Below, in pieces: positions 9,137 through 18,234 of a stretch of DNA of 49,439 nt. Location of the stretch: positions 1 to 49,439 of the forward strand of contig NZ_FOOA01000024.1 of assembly GCF_900113065.1 (NCBI RefSeq), written 5' to 3'. The position numbers were made by a program, and so were the translations under genes. This DNA is from Aureimonas phyllosphaerae. Its GTDB lineage: Bacteria; Pseudomonadota; Alphaproteobacteria; Rhizobiales; Rhizobiaceae. Numbering within the stretch: position 1 is the stretch's first letter; each line of letters begins with the position of its first letter. Under the pieces are notes generated by a model. The model was not told the origin of the DNA. It made no database searches and worked only from the letters and a program-made list of their open reading frames with translations.

Positions 9137-10260
9137 CCGCGCAGCCCGGCGTCCTGCCAGGTCCTGTCCCCGTCACGGTGCTGACGGGGTTTCTCGGCAG
9201 CGGCAAGACGACCCTCCTCAACCGCCTCCTGCGCGATCCGGCGCTCCGCGACACCGTCGTGATCGTCAACGAGTTCGGGGCGGTCGGCCTCGACCATCTT
9301 CTTGTGGAGTCCTCGGGCGAGGGGATCGTCGAGCTGTCCGACGGCTGCATCTGCTGCACGGTGCGCGGCGATCTCGTGGACACGCTCGCCGATCTCGTGG
9401 ATCGCGTACAGACCGGTCGCCTTGGAGCGATCCGCCGCGTCGTGATCGAGACCACCGGGCTTGCCGACCCGACGCCGATCCTGGCCTCGCTGATGGGCCA
9501 TCCCGTCCTCGTCCAGCATTTTGCGCTCGACGGCGTCGTGACGCTCGTCGACGCGCTGAGCGGCGCGGCATCGCTCGCCGAGCGGCCGGAAGCGCGGCGG
9601 CAGGTCGCCTGTGCCGATCGCCTCGTCCTGACGAAGACCGATCTGGAGCCCGAGACCGCGGCGCTCCGGCATTCCCTCCGCCATCTCAACGCGCGCGCGC
9701 CGCTCGTCGCCGTCGGTGACGCGGGCCCGGGTGAGCTCTTCGGTTGCGGCCTCGTCGACCCCGCGACGCGGCGCGCCGACGTGGCGCGCTGGCTGGGAGA
9801 GGAGACGGGGATCCGCAATGCGGACGCCTGCCACGATCCCCATTGCGGCCACGACCACTCGCACGGCGATCACGGATCGGCGCACGGCGCGATCCGCTCC
9901 CTGTCGCTGACGCACGACGTGCCGATGACGGAAGCCGATGCCGAAGGGTTTCTCGACCTCGTGTTGACGCGGTTCGGCGCGGGGCTCCTGCGCCTCAAGG
10001 CCGTGGTCTGGACCGTCGAGATGCCGGGCCGTCCATTGGTTCTGCACGGCGTGCGGACCTACCTCCATCCGTCCGTTCGCCTCGTGACCTGGCCGGATGG
10101 CGAGGCACCGCGCACCGCCTTCGTGCTGATCGGCGAGGGGCTCGACGAGCGGGTGATCCGCGACCTCTTCGCCGCCTTCGCCCGCGCGCCGCGCATCGAC
10201 GCGCCGGATCGCGCCGCCCTCGTCGACAATCCGCTCAGCCTATCGTCGCGCGGCTTCTAG
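9133..10260 (+). CDS. CobW family GTP-binding metallochaperone-like protein
   Basis: A 375-residue G3E-family GTPase, a group that delivers metals such as zinc or cobalt to client proteins. Evidence: P-loop GFLGSGKTT at residues 19-27, the metal-binding CICC motif at 72-75, [10 protein letters not shown], a TKTD guanine-specificity motif, and a His-rich stretch around 232-250 ([19 protein letters not shown]) likely to bind metal. The C-terminal CobW_C domain follows ([17 protein letters not shown]). The start codon overlaps the carboxypeptidase stop, indicating one operon. The client metal and protein are unknown; no Zur-type site was identified upstream. Confidence 0.92.
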   Translation: MTAQPGVLPGPVPVTVLTGFLGSGKTTLLNRLLRDPALRDTVVIVNEFGAVGLDHLLVESSGEGIVELSDGCICCTVRGDLVDTLADLVDRVQTGRLGAIRRVVIETTGLADPTPILASLMGHPVLVQHFALDGVVTLVDALSGAASLAERPEARRQVACADRLVLTKTDLEPETAALRHSLRHLNARAPLVAVGDAGPGELFGCGLVDPATRRADVARWLGEETGIRNADACHDPHCGHDHSHGDHGSAHGAIRSLSLTHDVPMTEADAEGFLDLVLTRFGAGLLRLKAVVWTVEMPGRPLVLHGVRTYLHPSVRLVTWPDGEAPRTAFVLIGEGLDERVIRDLFAAFARAPRIDAPDRAALVDNPLSLSSRGF

Positions 10261-10544
10261 CGATCCGTCTGCCCGGTCCGGATCCGAAACGCCCATCCGC
10301 CGCTCTCGAGCGGCTCGGCGGCGACAAGGGCATGGCCACCCTTGCGGCAGACATGTGCGATGTCGAGCCGGGCGAGGGGGTCGTCGGCGAGCACGACGAG
10401 ATCAACGGCCGCTGACGCGCCGGCGAGCGCCTTCTCGGTCCGCAGAGCCGGCAGCGGGCATTTCAATCCGCGAAGGTCGAGCCTCGCGGTCGGGTTTCGC
10501 CCTTTTGCAGACAGCCCCGCCGTCCTATCTTCCGGCTCCGCCAA
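10257..10544 (-). CDS. TusA/SirA-like sulfur-carrier protein
   Basis: A 95-residue protein of the TusA family, which relay persulfide sulfur for thiolation or related chemistry. The diagnostic N-terminal motif [18 protein letters not shown] with its CPxP catalytic Cys is present, as is the beta-alpha-beta pattern with [18 protein letters not shown]. The frame opens at a TTG at 10544 and no ATG precedes the motif, so the exact start is uncertain. It overlaps the CobW gene tail-to-tail by four bases. Which TusA-like role it plays cannot be told. Confidence 0.85.
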   Translation of the reverse strand: MAEPEDRTAGLSAKGRNPTARLDLRGLKCPLPALRTEKALAGASAAVDLVVLADDPLARLDIAHVCRKGGHALVAAEPLESGGWAFRIRTGQTDR

Positions 10545-10573
10545 CTGATCTCCTCCAACGGCCGAACGGTTTC

Positions 10574-11122
10574 ATGAGCGACTACTCGATCGATCCCCAG
10601 ACCATCGTCGACTTCTGGCGCGATCTCGGCCCGGAGCGGTGGTTCGTCAAGGACGACGAGCTCGACGAGACCATCACGCATCGGTTCGGCGACGTCTACG
10701 AGCGTGCGGCCCTCGGCGACCTCGACGACTGGGCCGAGGAGCCGAACGGGGCGCTCGCCCTGGTGATCCTGCTCGACCAGTTCCCGCGCAACATGTTCCG
10801 TGGTCGCCCGGAAGCCTTCGCGACCGACGAGAAGGCGCTTCGTATCGCCAAGGCCGCGCTTGCCCGCGGCGATCAGTGGCACGTCGGCGAGGACATCAAC
10901 CAGTTCTTCGCCATGCCGCTGATGCATTCGGAAAATCTCGCCGATCAGGACGAATGCGTGCGCTGGATGAAGGAGATCGGCGAGGAGAACGTGCCCTTCG
11001 CGGTGGAGCATCGCGACATCGTCGCTCGGTTCGGCCGGTTTCCCCATCGCAACGCGGTCCTCGGCCGGGAAACCTCGCCCGAGGAGACCGCGTTTCTCGA
11101 CGAGGGCGGCTTTGCCGGTTGA
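10574..11122 (+). CDS. DUF924 family protein
   Basis: A 182-residue soluble protein matching DUF924: IVDFWRDLGPERWF at the N-terminus, then the conserved LVILLDQFPRNMFRG segment near residue 62, and FFAMPLMHSE followed by HRDIVARFGRFPHRN. The fold is an all-alpha, TPR-like domain of unknown biochemical role. The ATG at 10574 fits the family's usual N-terminus. Divergent from the TusA-like gene with 29 bases between. Family assignment is firm; function is not known. Confidence 0.9.
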   Translation: MSDYSIDPQTIVDFWRDLGPERWFVKDDELDETITHRFGDVYERAALGDLDDWAEEPNGALALVILLDQFPRNMFRGRPEAFATDEKALRIAKAALARGDQWHVGEDINQFFAMPLMHSENLADQDECVRWMKEIGEENVPFAVEHRDIVARFGRFPHRNAVLGRETSPEETAFLDEGGFAG

Positions 11123-11256
11123 GCCGGTCCGTTTTCCACCGCTTCCGCACGAAACGTTCGCCTGATTAACACCAACGTTTAAGCTGCAAAGTCTAGATCT
11201 GAGGGCAGGCCATCGGCGGGCGAAACGCGCCCGCCACCCAGACCGAGGCATGCACC

Positions 11257-12546
11257 GTGGCGAACCTGACCCTGACGAAACCGGCCGATCGGACCGGCGA
11301 TGCTGGACCGGGCGTTCACCCACATCAGCACCTTGATGCCCCGCCGCTGGATGGTTCGGCGGCCGCCCAAGCCAGTGGGGACATCCGACGGATCGCAATC
11401 TACGATCCTCATGCCGTCTTTGGCCTCGTCGAGGAACTTGAGCATCTCGCAGGTCGGGTGATCGAGCCCAACGTCTTCTTCACGCCGCGCTTCCTCGCAC
11501 CCGCCATGCCGCGTCTCGACGAACGCCGTGTCCGCCTGATGGTCGCGCGCGACGAGGACGAGCGGCGGAGCCGCCTGCGCTTCCTGATGCCGTTCTCGGT
11601 GGAGCGCCTCCAGCGGCCGTCGCGTCGCTCCGTGGTGCGCGCCTGGACACATCCGTTCGGTCCGCTCGGCGCCCTGCCGCTCGATCGCGACGATCCCGCC
11701 GGCACGGCCCGCAGCCTCTTCGATGCCTTGGAGGCAGCCGAACATGGGTTGCCGCCCATCCTCGTCCTGCCGGATCTCCCGGTGGACGGCGAACTCGCCC
11801 GCACCCTCATGGCGGCGGCCCATCAGGCCGGGTTGTCCTTTGCCTGGGCGGATCGAACCCAGCGCGCCTGCCTGCGGCCTGCCACCGCCGGTGATCCATC
11901 GACCTATCTTCGTCGTGCGCTCGGGTCATCGGGCCACCGCGACCACCGCCGCCGCCTCCGTCAACTCTCCGCGGTCGGTCCGGTCACCTTCGAATGCGCG
12001 AGCACGCCGGACGGGGTTCGGGCAGCGCTGGAGGATTTCCTGCATCTCGAGGCGTCGGGATGGAAGGGGCAGCATCGCAGCGCTCTCCTGTTGGACCGCC
12101 ACCGAGCGGCCTTCGCGCGCGAGGCGGTGAACGGTCTGGCCGAACGCGGCGAGGCGCGCGTCTTTACGTTGCGTGTTGGAGCGGTTGCCGCCGCAAGCCT
12201 CGTCGTCCTGAAATCGAGGGACCGCGCCTTTGCTTGGAAGACGGCCTACAATGAGGAGCTGAAGCGGTTCGGACCCGGTGCGATCGTAGCTGCCCTCGCG
12301 ACCGAGACGCTGGTCGCCGATCCCGATGTGACGCTCATTGACTCATGCACGGTGCCAGACCATCGAATCATGAACCGCCTCTGGCGCGATCGTCTTTCGC
12401 TCGGAACGCTCGTGATCGGCGTCGGCAGCGTCCGGAGCGATGCAATCGCCGATGCGGTAGCCGCGGTCGAGGCGACGCGCTGGCGCCTGAACCGCCGTCG
12501 CATCTGGCGCGAACGCATCGCGCGCCTCCTTCCTTTCAAAGACTGA
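11257..12546 (+). CDS. GNAT/BioF2-like acyltransferase (CelD/BcsL-like)
   Basis: A 429-residue protein resembling the CelD/BcsL-type GNAT proteins (Acetyltransf_6) often linked with cellulose and other polysaccharide loci. The N-terminal half recalls the DPHAVFGLVEELEHLA...FFTPRFLAP pattern; the C-terminal half carries the acetyltransferase-like core (DFLHLEASGWKGQ, later AWKTAYNEELKRFGPGAIV, then LIDSCTVPDH). The start is GTG at 11257. It ends six bases before the convergent murQ. A polysaccharide-acylation role is inference from the family and the nearby EPS locus. Confidence 0.8.
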   Translation: MANLTLTKPADRTGDAGPGVHPHQHLDAPPLDGSAAAQASGDIRRIAIYDPHAVFGLVEELEHLAGRVIEPNVFFTPRFLAPAMPRLDERRVRLMVARDEDERRSRLRFLMPFSVERLQRPSRRSVVRAWTHPFGPLGALPLDRDDPAGTARSLFDALEAAEHGLPPILVLPDLPVDGELARTLMAAAHQAGLSFAWADRTQRACLRPATAGDPSTYLRRALGSSGHRDHRRRLRQLSAVGPVTFECASTPDGVRAALEDFLHLEASGWKGQHRSALLLDRHRAAFAREAVNGLAERGEARVFTLRVGAVAAASLVVLKSRDRAFAWKTAYNEELKRFGPGAIVAALATETLVADPDVTLIDSCTVPDHRIMNRLWRDRLSLGTLVIGVGSVRSDAIADAVAAVEATRWRLNRRRIWRERIARLLPFKD

Positions 12547-12551
12547 CCGAG

Positions 12552-13367
12552 TCAGCGAGTGGCCTCGAGCGCGAGGATCGCCTCCCGGATCGATCCCCGG
12601 GCGGCCTCCAGCGCGCGTGCCGCCTCGTCTGGCGAACACCCGACGACGTCCTGCACGATCCGATGCGCCCGCTGCTTCAGCTTGGCGTTCGTCGGACGCA
12701 TGTCGACCATCCGTCCGCGAAAAACCTTGCCGAGGCGGATCATCAGAAGCGTCGAGAAGAGGTTGAGGGCCGCTTTCTGCGCGGTTCCCGCCGCAAGCCG
12801 CGTTGAGCCGGCAAGCACCTCCGATCCGGTTCGCAGAAGGATCGGGTGCTCGCAGGCTGCCAGTAGCGGGGCGCTGGGATTATTAGCAAGCCCGATGGTC
12901 AGGGCACCGGCCGCGCGGGCGGTGCCTGCGGCTGCCAGCGTGAACGGAGTGTGTCCGCTGGCCGCCAGCGCCAGCAGGACGTCGTGCGGGCCGGCACCGA
13001 CCGCCGACAGCATCTCACGGCCCATGTGCGTCTCGTCCTCGGCACCCTCGCGCGAGCGCATCAAGCTCGCTTCGCCGCCAGCTAGGACGACTTGGCGCCG
13101 CTCGTCCGGCCAGTCGAAGGTTGGGCCCAGTTCCATTGCGTCGAGGAGCCCGATCCGCCCGGAGGTACCGGCCCCGCAATAGATCAGCCGCCCCGCAGAG
13201 CCGATGCGAAGGGCTGCCGCCTCCGCCGCGCGTTCGATCGCGGGGAGAGCCGCTTCAACCGCATCGAGCGCTCGGCGCTGGCCTGCAAGAAGCGCTTCCA
13301 AGATGGCGGCGGGCTTTTGGTCCTCCAGATTGCGGAAGGTTTCATCCGCCCGTTCTGTCTCCTCCAA
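12552..13367 (-). CDS. murQ: N-acetylmuramic acid 6-phosphate etherase
   Basis: A 271-residue MurQ: it cleaves the lactyl ether of MurNAc-6-phosphate to GlcNAc-6-phosphate and D-lactate during cell-wall recycling. Recognisable blocks are LIYCGAGTSGRIGLLDAMEL (SIS domain sugar-phosphate site), GPHDVLLALAASGHTPFT, and near the end KVFRGRMVDMRPTNAKLKQR, with the C-terminal helical tail. The chain is slightly shorter than the usual 300 residues; the N-terminus lacks the typical ~25-residue extension but the active-site blocks are intact. No PTS or AnmK partner lies beside it in this window. Confidence 0.93.
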   Translation of the reverse strand: MEETERADETFRNLEDQKPAAILEALLAGQRRALDAVEAALPAIERAAEAAALRIGSAGRLIYCGAGTSGRIGLLDAMELGPTFDWPDERRQVVLAGGEASLMRSREGAEDETHMGREMLSAVGAGPHDVLLALAASGHTPFTLAAAGTARAAGALTIGLANNPSAPLLAACEHPILLRTGSEVLAGSTRLAAGTAQKAALNLFSTLLMIRLGKVFRGRMVDMRPTNAKLKQRAHRIVQDVVGCSPDEAARALEAARGSIREAILALEATR

Positions 13368-14459
13368 CTCGCGTCTCCCGGTCGTTCTTTCACTATTGTG
13401 TCAGGATAACGCAAAAGGCGGCTGCCGGTTCGCCCGGTCGAAGCGCCATCTGGCGCAACGAGGACTGCCGATCTACGTGACGCTGTTGGGCGCCGGCAAG
13501 GCGAACTTGGCCGCGCAGCTGGATGGCAAGCGGGCGGCCTGAGTCACGGCGTCGTTCCTAGCACCGAGATCGTCACTGGTGCCAGGAACGACACCCTCTA
13601 CGGCGGCGATGGCAACGATGTCGCCGTCTTCGCAAAGGCCTGCGCGTCTTACGCGATCAACCGGTCGCAGGCGGCTAGCAAGATCTTCACGGTCTCGGGA
13701 TAGGCACCGACAGGCTTTCGAACGTCGAGACGGCCCGCTTCTCCGACAGCACCTACGAATTCGCGACGGGCTGGTTCACGCCGACCAACGTCACGCAGAC
13801 CCTGACCACCGACGGCCAGACTGTGTCGGGTACGGTGGACCAGTTCGCGGACTACGACGTGATCCGCGGCTTGTCCACCGACCCAAAAGCACCGGCCGAG
13901 CCGGTCGTCACGGACGGCAGCACGCTCGACCTGTCGGCTGAGTTCGGCGAGCGCCCAGTGATCCTGGAGGGCTCATCGCTCGGCAAAACGTTCATCACCA
14001 GCGGCGGTAATAATTGCCTGATCTAGAACCTCGACGCGCTCCAACTCGACGCCAGGATCGTCTTCAAAGGCGGCGTCGCCACGGATATCCTGGAACTGAC
14101 CGCCGGCACCGGGCCGGTCACGGCGCGGACGCTGTCGGACGGCCCGATCGCATTCATGTTCGAAGGGTGCGCGGTGGAGGCCGGGGCGGATGTCGAGCGC
14201 TTCGTGATCAAGGCCTACTACGCCGATGACAGCCTGATCGGCAGCGCGGGCAACGACTGGCTGGACGGGCGCGGCAGCGGTGACACCTACAAGGGATCGA
14301 GCGGCAATTGCGGCTACGTTTGCGACAGGCTGAGGTACAAGGTCGAGGGCGAGATGGGGCGTCGATACGATCTAGAGCCCGTCCGCTGAAGGCCAATTCG
14401 CTGTAGGGGTGACGTTTGGGCTTTGTTGTGATTCACCGTCTCCATTGACGGAGGCGGTG

Positions 14460-14845
14460 ATGGCACGGGCTTATGCGGTCGATCTTCGGGTTCGCGTTCT
14501 GAAGCAGTGGCGGCCGGAGCGACGGCCCGGTCTGCGGCGGAGCGGTTTGGGATCGGTATGGCGACCGCCATGGTCTGGGCTCGGCGGGCACGCCAGGACG
14601 GTGAGTACACGGCCCGTCGGCGAGGTAAGCCGCGGGGTTCGCGGCTCGATGCCCACAAGGCGTTCATCATCGCGATGATCGAGGCGGCCAAGGACATCAC
14701 GCTGAACGTGATAGTCGCCCGGCTGAAGGCCGAGCGGGCTCTCGCCATTGAACGCAGCGCGTTGAGCACTTGGCTGCGCTCCCGCGGCTGGACGTTCAAA
14801 AAAAGTCCGCCCATGCGCTGGAGCAGGAGCGCCCGGATATCCTGA
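14460..14845 (+). pseudogene. IS630 transposase N-terminal part (orfA), frameshifted
   Basis: Encodes the DNA-binding part of an IS630 transposase. The ATG at 14460 gives MARAYAVDLRVRVLK, the normal family start, but the reading then has to change frame near 14504 to continue as VAAGATARSAAERFGIG, the helix-turn-helix. One base appears to be missing between the Lys codon and this segment, so the usual N-terminus is disconnected unless translation starts at an internal site (GTG near 14507). The second frame continues to LSTWLRSRGWTFKK at the A7 run. The element may thus be inactive. Confidence 0.75.
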
Positions 14846-15405
14846 AGCGGCCAGAGGACTGGTTCCAAGCCCAGCCCGACCTCGATCCTGCCCGGCTCGT
14901 CTTCATTGACGAGACAGGCCTGTCCACCAAAATGGCCCGCCTTCGGGGTCGCTCCCTGCGCGGCGAGCGCTGCCGGGTCGGCGTGCCGCACGGGCATTGG
15001 AAGACCACGACCTTCACGGGCGCGCTTCGCCTTGCTGGAATGACCGCGCCCTTCGTCTACGACGGCGCCATGAACGGGGTCGTGTTCCGGGCTTACGTCG
15101 AGCAGGTGCTGGTCCCCACGCTCCAGCCCGGTGACATCGTGATCATGGACAACCTGCCGGCTTACAAGGCGGCAGGCGTGCGCGAGGCCATCGAGCAGGT
15201 CGGCGGCAGGCTCCTGTACCTGCCACCCTACAGTCCGGACTTCAATCCGATCGAAAATGCCTTCTCAAAGCTCAAGGCACTCCTCAGGGCCAAAGCCGAA
15301 CGCACCATCGGCGCCTTATGGGACGCCGTCGGCGCCCTCCTCGACGCCTTCACGCCAGCCGAATGCGCAAACTACTTCGTAGCCGCAGGGTATGAGCCGG
15401 ATTAA
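14770..15405 (+). CDS. IS630 transposase catalytic part (DDE, orfB)
   Basis: The DDE endonuclease half of the transposase: LVFIDETGLSTKMARLRGR holds the first Asp, DIVIMDNLPAYKA the second, and LLYLPPYSPDFNPIENAFSK the final acidic residue, all well preserved. A frame start exists at 14770, but homology to the family begins at the A7 run (14798-14804), so the protein is more likely made by ribosomal or transcriptional slippage from the upstream frame. Ends 13 bases before the right inverted repeat boundary. Confidence 0.88.
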   Translation: MAALPRLDVQKKSAHALEQERPDILKRPEDWFQAQPDLDPARLVFIDETGLSTKMARLRGRSLRGERCRVGVPHGHWKTTTFTGALRLAGMTAPFVYDGAMNGVVFRAYVEQVLVPTLQPGDIVIMDNLPAYKAAGVREAIEQVGGRLLYLPPYSPDFNPIENAFSKLKALLRAKAERTIGALWDAVGALLDAFTPAECANYFVAAGYEPD

Positions 15406-15990
15406 ACAGGACGCGCTCTAGTCGAACGTGACGGTCGACCTGCGCCAGCAGGAGGCGGTGGAGAACCTACGGCTCTACGGAAGCGGCGGCGCGATCGACG
15501 GCACCGACAACGACCTCGCCAACCTCATCACCGACAACGCGGCTAGGAACGTCATCGTGGGCGGCCTCGGCAAGGACTCGCTCTACGGAAAGTGCAACGC
15601 CGACACGTTCGTCTCTGCCGAGGCGGGGACGGCCAACAAGGACCGGATCTGGGACTTCGACATCAATGATCGCAGCCAGCTGGACAAGACCGTCTTCATC
15701 GGCCTCGAAGCCGACAACGACGGTCGTGTCGACGTGCTGACGGCCGGGTTTCTGGCGGAGTACGCGAAGGCCAAGCTGATCTACGACGATAGAACCGGCA
15801 ACCTTTCCTACGACGTCGACGGAGCGGGCGGCGAGGCCACGTAGGTCATCGCCATGAGCGGCAAGGGTCTGACCTTCGTCAACATCACGAACTTCGTCCT
15901 TATCTGATCCTGTCACCCACCGGGTCCATCCGGTCGAAGCGGCCGCCGTTCCTGCGAAGGCGAGCCTTTTATCACTTTGGAGACGGCGTC

Positions 15991-16581
15991 TCAGGCCAGC
16001 CGGTGCCAAAGCCTCGGGTCCTCCGCCGATGCGATTTTCTGGAAGGTGAGGTCGGTCTGATGCCAGATCAAAATCTGATCGTTCCGGTTGTCCAGGACAA
16101 AGTCGCCGTCCGCTGTGCTAACGACAAGCACTGCATGCCCCTCGCCCGATCCCGTGGTGGCTACCGCTATGCGTAGGGCTGAAGCTGGCATGCCCTCCTT
16201 CATCAGCCGCTCGCGCTTGGTCAAGGCGAATTCCTCGCAATCGCCGACTGCGACATTCGCCTGCCAGACGTCCCGTCCCCTGTCGCTCACCGGCCGGATG
16301 CCCCGGTTGACGCTGCGGTTGACATGCCCCACCAGGGCCTTGATTCCCGGCGTCCAGTCCACCGTCCGCTGCTGGCCGATCCGGCAGGCATCCGGGCTCG
16401 TTACGCAGTAGCGAATGAAGGCGAAGGGCGCGCGCGTGTTGTTGCCCTCCTGCATCTTCAGATAGGCGGCTGCCTTCTCCTGCCTCAAGGGGGCAAGATT
16501 GCCAGCCTCTGCAGAAGACAGCAACGACCCTGTTAGAAGAGCCGTCGATATAACTACAGCCAAATTATTCCGTGCCGACAT
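15991..16581 (-). CDS. BTLCP (transglutaminase-like) cysteine peptidase, periplasmic
   Basis: A 196-residue exported protein of the bacterial transglutaminase-like cysteine peptidase family (DUF920), which includes LapG, the periplasmic protease that releases RTX adhesins from the cell surface. A signal peptide is visible (LAVVISTALLTGSLLSSAEA). The expected catalytic triad is present: Cys in VAVGDCEEFALTKR (about residue 115), His in GEGHAVLVV (about 150) and Asp in FVLDNRND (about 163). It lies at the distal end of the minus-strand EPS/secretion region and 83 bases past the dead RTX gene. A LapG-like role is an inference; alphaproteobacteria carry many DUF920 proteins of unknown substrate, and no LapD partner is seen. 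Confidence 0.87.
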   Translation of the reverse strand: MSARNNLAVVISTALLTGSLLSSAEAGNLAPLRQEKAAAYLKMQEGNNTRAPFAFIRYCVTSPDACRIGQQRTVDWTPGIKALVGHVNRSVNRGIRPVSDRGRDVWQANVAVGDCEEFALTKRERLMKEGMPASALRIAVATTGSGEGHAVLVVSTADGDFVLDNRNDQILIWHQTDLTFQKIASAEDPRLWHRLA

Positions 16582-16723
16582 CTTCGTCTCCGTATCTCCC
16601 TTGAGATGCAGTAGACACGAAAAAATCGGATATCGAGTTTAGCTCCAGGATCGACTTTTAATAGAAATGACCGAAGTCACCATTTCTGATCCTCGGTCAT
16701 TCGCTCGCTGGCGATGCATCAGC

Positions 16724-17008
16724 CTACTGGGTTCTGACCGTATTTTTATTAAAATTGCGCGCATTGGCCGGATGGGACTCTTGTGAGGGTTGGTGCAGCG
16801 GGCGGACGCGCTGTTCGCTGCGCTGTCGCATGCGCAGGAGTTCGTCGAGACGCCCCGCATCGCTCCCGTCCCGCCTCAGCACCCCGTTGCTCCGTTCGCG
16901 CTCCTGACGCAGGCGCTCTAGGCGCTTGCCGGAACCGTCGATCGGCTCCTGAGCCTGCGCCGTTCCTGCGAATCCACACAGAAGAAGGGCGACGATCCAG
17001 CGTTTCAT
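16724..17008 (-). CDS. small secreted Arg/Glu-rich hypothetical protein
   Basis: A 94-residue protein with a clear signal peptide (WIVALLLCGFAGTAQAQ) followed by a highly charged, probably helical stretch rich in Arg and Glu (KRLERLRQERERSNGVL). The ATG at 17008 has an AAAGGTGG ribosome site. No known family recognised; periplasmic location is inferred from the signal peptide. Lies between the BTLCP and phosphatase genes on the same strand, with AT-rich spacers on both sides, so it may be transcribed alone. Confidence 0.65.
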   Translation of the reverse strand: MKRWIVALLLCGFAGTAQAQEPIDGSGKRLERLRQERERSNGVLRRDGSDAGRLDELLRMRQRSEQRVRPLHQPSQESHPANARNFNKNTVRTQ

Positions 17009-17217
17009 ATGATCCACCTTTCCGGTCACCTGCGTGACAAGTCGCTTGCCGCTTGGCAGCGTAGGACCTGGAGCCTCTCCTGGAGAATACGGGTCCGCCG
17101 GGTGCGCTTCAAATCGTTGATTCGAGGCTTTGTTCGGGCGAGAAAGCCGTTTCGGCCCGGCCAGAATGCGCATATCAAGCGAATACGTTTCTTCTGTGGA
17201 AGGTCGTAATTCGACGG

Positions 17218-18030
17218 CTAGCGATCGTCCAGAAACGCTATCCCGTCCGCTGTCAGCCGCACGGCCGTTAGCGGACCGCCCATATAGGCACCCGTATCGA
17301 CCCCGATCCGTCCGTCTCGAGCCACGGGACCATCCTGCGGCGTATGCCCGTGGATGACCAGACGGCCGAAGCCGGCGGCGCCGTCGGTGACGAATGGGCT
17401 TCGGATCCAAAGGAGATCGTCGTCGCGCTGCTCGGCGGCGGCGAGGCCGGGACGGATGCCGGCATGTGCGAAGAAGTAAGAGGGCGTCGCGAAGGCGGAG
17501 GGAAGCTGGCGCAGGAAAGCGGCATGGCGTTTGGGAATGGCCTCGACCACCCGGGCCAGCGCCTCAGCTTCTCCGCCGCGCCTATGCTTGCTCATATATG
17601 CGATGTCGTAGCCGTAGGAGAGGAGAGTGCGCTCGCCGCCGAATCGCAGCCAGTCGTCGATCTGACGGCGCCCGTCAAGAACGTCCACCAGCACCTCTTC
17701 GTGGTTCCCGCAGAGACAGACACGGTTGAAACCGGGGGGAGGGGGGGCCAGGAGATGCTCGATTACAGCTGCCGATGCGACGCCGCGGTCGATATAGTCG
17801 CCAAGATAGACAAGGAGCTTGGAGCCCTCGATCGCGGTGGCGTCGGCGACGATGGCCTGTTCCAGCTGGCGCAGCTTGTCGAGGCAGCCGTGGATGTCGC
17901 CGATGGCATAGGCGCAGTCGGGATCGACCGCAATCTCCGGCCTCGCCCGCTCCACGCGCGGCTGCGGCGCGGTGGCGCTAGAACCTGCGAGGAGACGCTT
18001 CAGCGTCTTAGAAACGGTGCCGGAGCCCAT
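17218..18030 (-). CDS. metallophosphoesterase (Ser/Thr protein phosphatase-like)
   Basis: A 270-residue PPP-type metallophosphatase. All five metal/catalytic motifs are present in order: GDIHG (about residue 43), GDYIDRG, GNHEE, HAG (in FFAHAGIRPG) and HGHTP. The frame stays open up to 18126, but an ATG at 18030 removes a poorly conserved leader. Rhizobia carry similar phosphatases in EPS regions (PssZ of R. leguminosarum), so a role in controlling phosphorylation of EPS machinery, perhaps the tyrosine autokinase nearby, is plausible but unproven. It could equally be a Bis-nucleoside tetraphosphatase-like enzyme. Confidence 0.88.
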   Translation of the reverse strand: MGSGTVSKTLKRLLAGSSATAPQPRVERARPEIAVDPDCAYAIGDIHGCLDKLRQLEQAIVADATAIEGSKLLVYLGDYIDRGVASAAVIEHLLAPPPPGFNRVCLCGNHEEVLVDVLDGRRQIDDWLRFGGERTLLSYGYDIAYMSKHRRGGEAEALARVVEAIPKRHAAFLRQLPSAFATPSYFFAHAGIRPGLAAAEQRDDDLLWIRSPFVTDGAAGFGRLVIHGHTPQDGPVARDGRIGVDTGAYMGGPLTAVRLTADGIAFLDDR

Positions 18031-18234
18031 GACGCCCTGTATCCAATTAGCGTGCCGCTGCAGGCGCGTTCCACCATCGTTCTTCGGTAGAGAGTCTAGC
18101 TTGGGACGGCGGCGTTCGGCCGTCAAAAGCCGAGCGCCTCGATCGGGAACCTAGCGCTCGACGGCGCTCTTTCCAAGGCGCGCCGCCGTGACCCGTGGGG
18201 GTAGAGTGGACCGGGAGAACGCCCGCAGCGCGAC

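Larger units (their letters stand above)
14375..15418 (+). mobile_element. IS630-family insertion sequence, 1044 bp
   Basis: The element begins GAGCCCGTCC and ends with the inverted GGACGCGCTC, giving imperfect terminal inverted repeats that match at nine of the first ten positions. It is flanked by TA at 14373-14374 and 15419-15420, the target duplication typical of IS630/Tc1-mariner transposons. It carries two overlapping transposase frames with a run of seven A at 14798-14804 at the junction, a classical slippage site. The host reading frame of the RTX gene resumes directly after the second TA. Only one copy is in the window. Confidence 0.93.
13553..15907 (+). pseudogene. RTX calcium-binding protein pseudogene, interrupted by IS630
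   Basis: A decayed secreted RTX protein whose reading resumes on both sides of an insertion element. Left part: NDTLYGGDGND, a LSNVETARFSD module, then VERFVIKAYYADDSLIGSAG and NDWLDGRGSGDTYKG. Right part: VDLRQQEAVENLRLYGSGG, LYGKCNADTFV, SYDVDGAGG and a final NFVLI. Compared with the intact paralogue at 46817-47881 the order is identical. Lesions: a frameshift near 13700, TAG at 14024, a frameshift near 14340, a TAG where the paralogues have Trp (the codon now split by the insertion), the IS itself, and TAG at 15842 replacing a Glu codon. The N-terminus is not definable. Unlike the intact paralogues it lies on the plus strand. Confidence 0.85.

Noticed and set aside
11162-11181. TTAA..TTAA pair upstream of the GNAT gene as a CtrA box
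   Set aside because: The half-sites are nine bases apart rather than seven.
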